Source of the DNA: Camelus bactrianus
Lineage: Eukaryota > Chordata > Mammalia > Artiodactyla > Camelidae
NCBI RefSeq assembly: GCF_048773025.1
Contig: NC_133570.1
Location: 26,386,001-26,450,000, forward strand
Length of the DNA: 64,000 nucleotides
Direction of reading: 5' to 3'
The notes beneath the pieces were generated by a model. That model was given only the letters and a program-made list of their open reading frames with translations, did no database searches and was not told the origin of the DNA. This document shows positions 50,370-61,331 of the stretch, in pieces (position 1 is the first letter of the stretch; the number at the start of each line of letters is the position of its first letter). Both the position numbers and the translations under genes were made by a program.

Positions 50370-51990
50370 TCCCTGGTAGGGGGAAGACCGCTAATTACTT
50401 CCCCTGTCCATGGGGAGGCACTAGATGCTACCTGAGTTTCCAGCACAACCCCCGCCTTTCCCCGGCAGCCCGCAGAGTGAGGGATTCGGGGAAGACACAC
50501 GAAGGGCTCCTAGGAGATCCCGGGTGCTGCAGACAGAAGACGGAACCTCCCCACACTCAGAATTCTGGAACACGGCTGACTGTGTGGGGGAGGTTCGGGG
50601 CCGCCCTCCACGCAGCTGACTGGTGTCACAGGTGTTCCCTTGCAGGGGGAAGTCCGCTAATTACCTCCCCAGTCCATGGGGATGCACTAGATGCTACCTG
50701 CGTTTCGAGCCCAACCCCCGCCTTTCTCTGGCTGTCCGCACTATGAGGGACTCGGGGAAGACACACGAAGGGCTCCTAGGAGATCCCGGGTGCTGCAGAC
50801 AGAAGACGGAACCTCCCCACACTCAGAATTCCGGAACACGTGTGACTGTGTGGGGGAGGTTCGGGGCCGCCCTCCACGCAGCTGCCTGGTGTCACAGGTG
50901 TTCCCTGGCAGGGGGAAGTCCGCTAATTACCTCCCCTGTCCATGGGGAGGCACAAGATGCTACCTGCTTTTCCAGCTCAACCCCCGCCTTTTCCCGGCAG
51001 CCCGCACAGGGAGGGACTGGGGGAAGACCTCGAAGGGCTCCTAGGAGAACCCGAGTGCTGCAGACATAAGACGGAACCTCCCCACACTCAGAATTCCGGA
51101 ACACTGGTGACTGTGTGGGTGAGGTTTAGGGCCGCCCTCCACGCAGCTTCCTGGTGTCACAGGTGTTCCCTGGCAGGGGGAAGTCCGCTAATTAAATCCC
51201 CTGTCCATGGGGAGGCACTAGATGCTACCTGCGTTTCCAGCCCAACCCCCGCCTTTCCCCGGCAGCCCGCACTGGGAGGGACTCGGGGAAGACACTCGAA
51301 GGGCTCCTAGGAGATCCCGGGTGCTGCAGACAGAAGACGGAACCTCCCCACACTCAGAATTCCGGAACACGTGTGACTGTGTGGGTGAGGTTTAGGGCCG
51401 CACTCCACGCAGCTTCCTGGTGTCACAGGTGTTCCCTGGCAGGGGGAAGTCCGCTAATTACCTCCCTTGTCCATGGGGAGGTACTAGATGCTACCTGCGT
51501 TTCCAGCACAACCCCCGCCTTTCCCAGGCTTCCCGCACTGGGAGGGACTCGGGGAAGACTCTCAAAGGGCTCCTAGGAGATCCCGGGTGCTGCAGACAAA
51601 AGACGGAACCTCCCCACACTCAGAATCCCGGAACACGTCTGACTATGTGGGAGAGTTTCGGGGCCGCCCTCCACGCAGGTGCCTGGTGTCACAGGTATTC
51701 ACTGGCAGGGGGAAGACCGCTAATTACCACCCCTGTCCATGGGGAGGCACAAGATGCTACCTGCTTTTCCAGCCCAACCCCCGCCTTTCCCCGGCAGCCC
51801 GCACAGGGAGGGACTGGGGGAAGACACTCGAAGGGCTCCTAGGAGAACCCGGGTGCTGCAGACATAAGACGGAACCTCCCCAAACTCAGAATTCCGGAAC
51901 ACGGATGACAGTGTGGGGGAGGTTCGGGGCCGCTCTCCACGCAGCTGCCTGGTGTCACAGGTGTTCCCTGGCAGGGGGAAGTCCGCTAAT
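50370..51990 (+). repeat. Higher-order block 10, copy 1
   Basis: About six monomers matching 54359-55979 at an offset of 3989 (15 units minus 1). Marks: GAGTGAGGGATTC, GACACACGAAGG, GCGTTTCGAGCCC, CACTATGAGGG, GAAGACCTCGAAGG (1-nt loss), ACCCGAGTGC, TTAAATCCCC, GGAGGTACTAG and CTGACTATGTGG. Confidence 0.9.
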
Positions 51991-52290
51991 TACCTCCCCT
52001 GTCCATGGGGAGGCACTAGATGCTACCTGCTTTTCCAGCACAACCCCCTCCTTTCCCCGGCAGCCCGCACAGGGAGGGACTCTGGGAAGACACACGAAAG
52101 GCTCCTAGGAGATCCCGGGTGCTGCAGACAGAAGACGGAACCTCCCCACACTCAGAATTCCGGAACACTGGTGACTGTGTGGGTGAGGTTTAGGGCCGCC
52201 CTCCACGCAGCTTCCTGGTGTCACAGGTGTTCCCTGGCAGGGGGAATTCCGCTAATTACCTCCCCTGTCCGTGGGGAGGCACTAGATGCT

Positions 52291-53880
52291 ATCTGCGTTT
52301 CCAGCCTAACCCCCGCCTTTCCCCGGCAGCCCGCAATGGTAGGGACTCGGGGAAGACACTCGAAGGGCTCCTAGGAGATCCCGGGTGCTGCAGACAGAAG
52401 ACGGAACCTCCCCACACTCAGAATTCCGGAACACGTGTGACTGTGTGGGTGAGGTTTAGGGCCGCACTCCACGCAGCTTCCTGGTTTCACAGGTGTTCCC
52501 TGGCAGGGGGAAGTCCGCTAATTACCTCCCTTGTCCATGGGGAGGCACTAGATGCTACCTGCGTTTCCAGCCCAACCCCCGCCTTTCCCAGGCTTCCCGC
52601 ACTGGGAGGGACTCGGGGAAGACTCTCAAAGGGCTCCTAGGAGATTCCGGGTGCTGCAGACAAAAGACGGAACCTCCCCACACTCAGAATCTCGGAACAC
52701 GTCTGACTGTGTGGGAGAGGTTCGGGGCCGCCCTCCACGCAGCTGCCTGGTGTCACAGGTGTTCACTGGCAGGGGGAAGACCGCTAATTACCACCCCTGT
52801 CCATGGGGAGGCAAAAGATGCTACCTGCTTTTCCAGCCCAACCCCCGCCTTTCCCCGGCAGCCCGCACAGGGAGGGACTGGGGGAAGACACTCGAAGGGC
52901 TCCTAGGAGAACCCGGGTGCTGCAGACATAAGACGGAACCTCCCCAAACTCAGAATTCCGGAACACGAATGACTGTGTGGTGGAGGTTCGGGGCCGCTCT
53001 CCACGCAGCTGCCTTGTGTCACAGGTGTTCCCTGGCAGGTGGAAGTCCGCTAATTACCTCCCCTGTCCATGGGGAGGCACTAGATGCTACCTGCGTTTCC
53101 AGCACAATTCCCTCCTTTCCCCGGCAGCCCGCACAGGGAGGGACTCTGGGAAGACACACGAAAGGCTCCTAGGAGATCCCGGGTGCTGCAGACAGAAGAC
53201 GGAACCTCCCCACACTCAGAATTCCGGAACAAGGTTGATTGTGTGGGGGAGGTTCGGGGCCGACCTCCATGCAGCTGCCTGGTGTCACAGGTGTTCCCTG
53301 GCAGGGGGAAGTCCGCTAATTACCTCCCCTGTCCATGGGGAGGCACTAGATGCTACCTGCGTTTCCAGCCCAACCCCCGCCTTTCTCTGGCTGCCCGCAC
53401 TGGGAGGGACTCGGGGAAGACTCTCGAAGGGCTCCTAGGAGATCCAGGTTTCTGCAGACAGAAGACTGAACCTCCCGACACTCAGAATTCCGGAACACGG
53501 CTGACTGTGTGGGGGAGGTTCGGGGCCGCCCTCCACGCAGCTGCCTGGTGTCACAGGTGTTCCCTGGCAGGGGGAAGTCCGCTAATTACCTCCCCTGTCC
53601 ATGGGGAGGCACAAGATGCTACCTGCTTTTCCAGCCCAACCCCCGCCTTTCCCCGGCAGCCCGCACAGGGAGGGACTAGATGAAGACACTCGAAGGGCTC
53701 CTAGGAGAACCCGGGTGCTGCAGACATAAGACGGAACCTCCCCACACTCAGAATTCCGGAACACTGGTGACTGTGTGGGTGAGGTTTAGGGCCGCCCTCC
53801 ACGCAGCTTCCTGGTGTCACAGGTGTTCCCTGGCAGGGGGAAGTCCGCTAATTACCTCCCTTGTCCATGGGGAGGCACTA
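52291..53880 (+). repeat. Higher-order block 11, copy 1
   Basis: About six monomers found three times: here, at 56014-57603 (offset 3723) and at 61332-62921 (offset 9041). Marks: GCTATCTGCG, CCAGCCTAACCCC, CTGGTTTCACAGG, GGAGATTCCGGG, AATCTCGGAAC, GACACACGAAAGG, AACAAGGTTGATTG and GATCCAGGTTTCTGC. This copy has a private GGACTAGATGAAG near 53676. Confidence 0.9.
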
Positions 53881-54358
53881 GATGCTACCTGCGTTTCCAG
53901 CCCAACCCCCGCCTTTCCCAGGCTTCCCGCACTGGGAGGGACTCGGGGAAGACTCTCAAAGGGCTCCTAGGAGATCCCGGGTGCTGCAGACAAAAGACGG
54001 AACCTCCCCACACTCAGAATTCCGGAACACGGCTGACTGTGTGGGGGAGGTTCGGGGCCGCCCTCCACGCAGCTGACTGGTGTCACAGGTGTTCCCTGGC
54101 AGGGGGAAGTCCGCTAATTACCTCCCTTGTCCATGGGGAGGCACAAGATGCTACCTGCTTTTCCAGCCCAACCCCCGCCTTTCCCCGGAAGCCCGCACAG
54201 GGAGGGACTGGGGGAAGACACTCGAAAGGCTCCTAGGAGAACCCGGGTGCTGCAGACAGAAGACGGAACTTCCCCACAATCAGAATTTCGGAACACGGCT
54301 GACTGTGTGGGGGAGGTTCGGGGCCAAACTCCACGCAGCTGCCTGGTGTCACAGGTGT

Positions 54359-55979
54359 TCCCTGGCAGGGGGAAGACCGCTAATTACTTCCCCTGTCCAT
54401 GGGGAGGCACTAGATGCTACCTGAGTTTCCAGCACAACCCCCGCCTTTCCCCGGCAGCCCGCAGAGTGAGGGATTCGGGGAAGACACACGAAGGGCTCCT
54501 AGGAGATCCCGGGTGCTGCAGACAGAAGACGGAACCTCCCCACACTCAGAATTCCGGAACACGGCTGACTGTGTGGGGGAGGTTCGGGGCCGCCCTCCAC
54601 GCAGCTGACTGGTGTCACAGGTGTTCCCTTGCAGGGGGAAGTCCGCTAATTACCTCCCCTGTCCATGGGGATGCACTAGATGCTACCTGCGTTTCGAGCC
54701 CAACCCCCGCCTTTCTCTGGCTGTCCGCACTATGAGGGACTCGGGGAAGACACACGAAGGGCTCCTAGGAGATCCCGGGTGCTGCAGACAGAAGACGGAA
54801 CCTCCCCACACTCAGAATTCCGGAACACGTGTGACTGTGTGGGGGAGGTTCGGGGCCGCCCTCCACGCAGCTGCCTGGTGTCACAGGTGTTCCCTGGCAT
54901 GGGGAAGTCCGCTAATTACCTCCCCTGTCCATGGGGAGGCACAAGATGCTACCTGCTTTTCCAGCTCAACCCCCGCCTTTTCCCGGCAGCCCGCACAGGG
55001 AGGGACTGGGGGAAGACCTCGAAGGGCTCCTAGGAGAACCCGAGTGCTGCAGACATAAGACGGAACCTCCCCACACTCAGAATTCCGGAACACTGGTGAC
55101 TGTGTGGGTGAGGTTTAGGGCCGCCCTCCACGCAGCTTCCTAGTGTCACAGGTGTTCCCTGGCAGGGGGAAGTCCGCTAATTAAATCCCCTGTCCATGGG
55201 GAGGCACTAGATGCTACCTGCGTTTCCAGCCCAACCCCCGCCTTTCCCCGGCAGCCCGCACTGGGAGGGACTCGGGGAAGACACTCGAAGGGCTCCTAGG
55301 AGATCCCGGGTGCTGCAGACAGAAGACGGAACCTCCCCACACTCAGAATTCCGGAACACGTGTGACTGTGTGGGTGAGGTTTAGGGCCGCACTCCACGCA
55401 GCTTCCTGGTGTCACAGGTGTTCCCTGGCAGGGGGAAGTCCGCTAATTACCTCCCTTGTCCATGGGGAGGTACTAGATGCTACCTGCGTTTCCAGCACAA
55501 CCCCCGCCTTTCCCAGGCTTCCCGCACTGGGAGGGACTCGGGGAAGACTCTCAAAGGGCTCCTAGGAGATCCCGGGTGCTGCAGACAAAAGACGGAACCT
55601 CCCCACACTCAGAATCCCGGAACACGTCTGACTATGTGGGAGAGTTTCGGGGCCGCCCTCCACGCTGGTGCCTGGTGTCACAGGTATTCACTGGCAGGGG
55701 GAAGACCGCTAATTACCACCCCTGTCCATGGGGAGGCACAAGATGCTACCTGCTTTTCCAGCCCAACCCCCGCCTTTCCCCGGCAGCCCGCACAGGGAGG
55801 GACTGGGGGAAGACACTCGAAGGGCTCCTAGGAGAACCCGGGTGCTGCAGACATAAGACGGAACCTCCCCAAACTCAGAATTCCGGAACACGGATGACAG
55901 TGTGGGGGAGGTTCGGGGCCGCTCTCCACGCAGCTGCCTGGTGTCACAGGTGTTCCCTGGCAGGGGGAAGTCCGCTAAT
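54359..55979 (+). repeat. Higher-order block 10, copy 2
   Basis: Copy of 50370-51990 carrying all of its rare marks. It begins and ends in hybrid monomers (about 54366-54376 and 55970-56014), at each of which exactly one monomer present at the first locus is absent. Confidence 0.9.
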
Positions 55980-56013
55980 TACCTCCCCTGTCCATGGGGA
56001 GGCACTAGATGCT

Positions 56014-58682
56014 ATCTGCGTTTCCAGCCTAACCCCCGCCTTTCCCCGGCAGCCCGCACTGGTAGGGACTCGGGGAAGACACTCGAAGGGCTCCTAGGAG
56101 ATCCCGGGTGCTGCAGACAGAAGACGGAACCTCCCCACACTCAGAATTCCGGAACACGTGTGACTGTGTGGGTGAGGTTTAGGGCCGCACTCCACGCAGC
56201 TTCCTGGTTTCACAGGTGTTCCCTGGCAGGGGGAAGTCCGCTAATTACCTCCCTTGTCCATGGGGAGGCACTAGATGCTACCTGCGTTTCCAGCCCAACC
56301 CCCGCCTTTCCCAGGCTTCCCGCACTGGGAGGGACTCGGGGAAGACTCTCAAAGGGCTCCTAGGAGATTCCGGGTGCTGCAGACAAAAGACGGAACCTCC
56401 CCACACTCAGAATCTCGGAACACGTCTGACTGTGTGGGAGAGGTTCGGGGCCGCCCTCCACGCAGCTGCCTGGTGTCACAGGTGTTCACTGGCAGGGGGA
56501 AGACCGCTAATTACCACCCCTGTCCATGGGGAGGCACAAGATGCTACCTGCTTTTCCAGCCCAACCCCCGCCTTTCCCCGGCAGCCCGCACAGGGAGGGA
56601 CTGGGGGAAGACACTCGAAGGGCTCCTAGGAGAACCCGGGTGCTGCAGACATAAGACGGAACCTCCCCAAACTCAGAATTCCGGAACACGAATGACTGTG
56701 TGGGGGAGGTTCGGGGCCGCTCTCCACGCAGCTGCCTTGTGTCACAGGTGTTCCCTGGCAGGTGGAACTCCGCTAACTACCTCCCCTGTCCATGGGGAGG
56801 CACTAGATGCTACCTGCGTTTCCAGCACAACCCCCTCCTTTCCCCGGCAGCCCGCACAGGGAGGGACTCTGGGAAGACACACGAAAGGCTCCTAGGAGAT
56901 CCCGGGTGCTGCAGACAGAAGACGCAACCTCCCCACACTCAGAATTCCGGAACAAGGTTGATTGTGTGGGGGAGGTTCGGGGCCGACCTCCATGCAGCTG
57001 CCTGGTGTCACAGGTGTTCCCTGGCAGGGGGAAGTCCGCTAATTACCTCCCCTGTCCATGGGGAGGCACTAGATGCTACCTGCGTTTCCAGCCCAACCCC
57101 CGCCTTTCTCTGGCTGCCCGCACTGGGAGGGACTCGGGGAAGACTCTCGAAGGGCTCCTAGGAGATCCAGGTTTCTGCAGACAGAAGACTGAACCTCCCG
57201 ACACTCAGAATTCCGGAACACGGCTGACTGTGTGGGGGAGGTTCGGGGCCGCCCTCCACGCAGCTGCCTGGTGTCACAGGTGTTCCCTGGCAGGGGGAAG
57301 TCCGCTAATTACCTCCCCTGTCCATGGGGAGGCACAAGATGCTACCTGCTTTTCCAGCCCAACCCCCGCCTTTCCCCGGCAGCCCGCACAGGGAGGGACT
57401 GGGGGAAGACACTCGAAGGGCTCCTAGGAGAACCCGGGTGCTGCAGACATAAGACGGAACCTCCCCACACTCAGAATTCCGGAACACTGGTGACTGTGTG
57501 GGTGAGGTTTAGGGCCGCCCTCCACGCAGCTTCCTGGTGTCACAGGTGTTCCCTGGCAGGGGGAAGTCCGCTAATTACCTCCCTTGTCCATGGGGAGGCA
57601 CTAGATGCTACCTGCTTTTCCAGCCCAACCCCCGCCTTTCCGCGGCAGACCGCACTGGGAGGGACTCGGGGAAGACACTCGAAGGGCTCCTAGGAGATCC
57701 CGGGTGCTGCAGACAGAAGACGGAACCTCCCCACACTCAGAATCCCGGAACACGTCTGACTGTGTGGGAGATGTTCGGGGCCGCCCTCCACGCAGCTGCC
57801 TGGTGTCACAGGTGTTCACTGGCAGGGGGAAGACCGCTAATTACCACCCCTGTCCATGGGGAGGCACAAGATGCTACCTGCTTTTCCAGCCCAACCCCCG
57901 CCTTTCCCCGGCAGCCCGCACAGGGTGGGACAGGGGGAAGACCTCGAAGGGCTCCTAGGAGAACCCGGGTGCTACAGACATAAGACGGAACCTCCCCACA
58001 CTCAGAATTCCGGAACACTGGTGACTGTGTGGGTGAGGTTTAGGGCCGCCCTCCACGCAGCTTCCTGGTTTCACAGGTGTTCCCTGGCAGGGGGAAGTCC
58101 GCTAATTACCTCCCTTGTCCATGGGGAGGCACTAGATGCTACCTGCGTTTCCAGCCCAACCCCCGCCTTTCCCAGGCTTCCCGCACTGGGAGGGACTCGG
58201 GGAAGACTCTCAAAGGGCTCCTAGGAGATCCCGGGTGCTGCAGACAAAAGACGGAACCTCCCCACACTCAGAATCCCGGAACACGTCTGACTGTGTGGGA
58301 GAGGTTCGGGGCCGCCCTCCACGCATCTGCCTGGTGTCACAGGTGTTCACTGGCAGGGGGAAGACCGCTAATTACCACCCCTGTCCATGGGGAGGCACAA
58401 GATGCTACCTGCTTTTCCAGCCCAACCCCCGCCTTTCCCCGGCAGCCCGCACAGGGAGGGACTGGGGGAAGACACTCGAAGGGCTCCTAGGAGAACCCGG
58501 GTGCTGCAGACATAAGACGGAACCTCCCCAAACTCAGAATTCCGGAACACGGATGACAGTGTGGGGGAGGATCGGGGCCGCTCTCCACGCAGCTGCCTTG
58601 TGTCACAGGTGTTCCCTGGCAGGTGGAAGTCCGCTAATTACCTCCCCTGTCCATGGGGAGGCACTAGATGCTACCTGCGTTT
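56014..58682 (+). repeat. Higher-order block 11, copy 2 (extended)
   Basis: Ten monomers matching 61332-64000 at an offset of 5318 (20 units minus 2). The first six also match 52291-53880. About a dozen differences from the later copy are visible over 2669 nt. Confidence 0.9.
58227..58492 (+). repeat. Monomer class E exemplar (GACCGCTAATTACCACCCC), right side only
   Basis: Class E carries ACACGTCTGACTG, GGGAGAGG, GTGTTCACTGGC (or GTATTCACTGGC), GGGGAAGACCGC, TTACCACCCC and GGCACAAGATG. The TTACCACCCC mark appears 11 times, near 51.7, 52.8, 55.7, 56.5, 57.8, 58.4, 60.0, 60.8, 61.8, 63.2 and 63.7 kb, and I found none to the left of 51.7 kb. Confidence 0.85.
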
Positions 58683-61331
58683 CCAGCACAACCCCCTCCT
58701 TTCCCCGGCAGCCCGCACAGGGAGGGACTCTGGGAAGACACACGAAAGGCTCCTAGGAGATCCCGGGTGCTGCAGACAGAAGACGGAACCTCCCCACACT
58801 CAGAATTCCGGAACAAGGTTGATTGTGTGGGGGAGGTTCGGGGCCGACCTCCACGCAGCTGCCTGGTGTCACAGGTGTTCCCTGGCAGGGGGAAGTCCGC
58901 TAATTACCTCCCCTGTCCATGGGGAGGCACTAGATGCTACCTGCGTTTCCAGCCCAACCCCCGCCTTTCTCTGGCTGCCCGCACTGGGAGGGACTCGGGG
59001 AAGACTCTCGAAGGGCTCCTAGGAGATCCAGGTTTCTGCAGACAGAAGACTGAACCTCCCGACACTCAGAATTCCGGAACACGGCTGACTGTGTGGGGGA
59101 GGTTCGGGGCCGCCCTCCACGCAGCTGCCTGCTGTCACAGGTGTTCCCTGGCAGGGGGAAGTCCGCTAATTACCTCCCCTGTCCATAGGGAGGCACAAGA
59201 TGCTACCTGCTTTTCCAGCCCAACCCCCGCCATTCCCCGGCAGCCCGCACAGTGAGGGACTGGGGGAAGACACTCGAAGGGCTCCTAGGAGAACCCGGGT
59301 GCTGCAGACATAAGACGGAACCTCCCCACACTCAGAATTCCGGAACACTGGTGACTGTGTGGGTGAGGTTTAGGGCCGCCCTCCACGCAGATGCCTGGTG
59401 TCACAGGTGTTCCCTGGCAGGGGGAATTCCGCTAATTACCTCCCCTGTCCATGGGGAGGCACTAGATGCTATCTGCGTTTCCAGCCTAACCCCCGCCTTT
59501 CCCCGGCAGCCCGCACTGGTAGGGACTCGGGGAAGACACTCGAAGGGCTCCTAGGAGATCCCGGGTGCTGCAGACAGAAGACGGAACCTCCCCACACTCA
59601 GAATTCCGGAACACGTGTGACTGTGTGGGTGAGGTTTAGGGCCGCACTCCACGCAGCTTCCTGGTGTCACAGGTGTTCCCTGGCAGGGGGAAGTCCGCTA
59701 ATTACCTCCCTTGTCCATGGGGAGGCACTAGATGCTACCTGCGTTTCCAGCCCAACCCCCGCCTTTCCCAGGCTTCCCGCACTGGGAGGGACTCGGGGAA
59801 GACTCTCAAAGGGCTCCTAGGAGATCCCGGGTGCTGCAGACAAAAGACGGAACCTCCCCACACTCAGAATCCCGGAACACGTCTGACTGTGTGGGAGAGG
59901 TTCAGGGCCGCCCTCCACGCAGCTGCCTGGTGTCACAGGTGTTCACTGGCAGGGGGAAGACCGCTAATTACCACCCCTGTCCATGGGGAGGCACAAGATG
60001 CTACCTGCTTTTCCAGCCCAACCCCCGCCTTTCCCCGGCAGCCCGCACAGGGAGCGACTGGGGGAAGACACTCGAAGGGCTCCTAGGAGAACCCGGGTGC
60101 TGCAGACATAAGACGGAACCTCCCCAAACTCAGAATTCCGGAACACGAATGACTGTGTGGGGGAGGTTCGGGGCCGCTCTCCACGCAGCTGCCTTGTGTC
60201 ACAGGTGTTCCTTGGCAGGTGGAAGTCCGCTAATTACCTCCCCTGTCCATGGGGAGGCACTAGATGCTACCTGCGTTTCCAGCACAACCCCCTCCTTTCC
60301 CCGGCAGCCCGCACAGGGAGGGACTCTGGGAAGACACACGAAAGGCTCCTAGGAGATCTCGGGTGCTGCAGACAGAAGACGGAACCTCCCCACACTCAGA
60401 ATTCCGGAACAAGGTTGATTGTGTGGGGGAGGTTCGGGGCCGACCTCCACGCAGCTGCCTGGTGTCACAGGTGTTCCCTGGCAGGGGGAAGTCCGCTAAT
60501 TACCTCCCCTGTCCATGGGGAGGCACTAGATGCTACCTGCGTTTCCAGCCCAACCCCCGCCTTTCTCTGGCTGCCCGCACTGGGAGGGACTCGGGGAAGA
60601 CTCTCGAAGGGCTCCTAGGAGATCCAGGTTTCTGCAGACAAAAGACGGAACCTCCCCACACTCAGAATCCCGGAACACGTCTGACTATGTGGGAGAGTTT
60701 CGGGGCCGCCCTCCACGCAGGTGCCTGGTGTCAAGGTATTCACTGGCAGGGGGAAGACCGCTAATTACCACCCCTGTCCATGGGGAGGCACAAGATGCTA
60801 CCTGCTTTTCCAGCCCAACCCCCGCCTTTCCCCGGCAGCCCGCACAGGGAGGGACTGGGGGAAGACACTCGAAGGGCTCCTAGGAGAACCCGGGTGCTGC
60901 AGACATAAGACGGAACCTCCCCAAACTCAGAATTCCGGAACACGGATGACAGTGTGGGGGAGGTTCGGGGCCGCTCTCCACGCAGCTGCCTGGTGTCACA
61001 GGTGTTCCCTGGCAGGGGGAAGTCCGCTAATTACCTCCCCTGTCCATGGGGAGGCACTAGATGCTACCTGCGTTTCCAGCACAACCCCCTCCTTTCCTCG
61101 GCAGCCCGCACAGGGAGGGACTCTGGGAAGACACACGAAAGGCTCCTAGGAGATCCCGGGTGCTGCAGACAGAAGACGGAACCTCCCCACACTCAGAATT
61201 CCGGAACACTGGTGACTGTGTGGGTGAGGTTTAGGGCCGCCCTCCACGCAGCTTCCTGGTGTCACAGGTGTTCCCTGGCAGGGGGAATTCCGCTAATTAC
61301 CTCCCCTGTCCATGGGGAGGCACTAGATGCT
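58683..61331 (+). repeat. Monomers between block 11 copies
   Basis: About ten monomers assembled from the same pool. The series from about 58.1 to 58.75 kb reappears at 59.7-60.35 kb (offset 1596, six monomers). The CTGACTATGTGG unit of block 10 reappears near 60.68 kb, with a 1-nt loss near 60731 (GTGTCAAGGTATTC). The GGGGAATTCCGC unit occurs near 59.4 and 61.3 kb. Confidence 0.86.
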
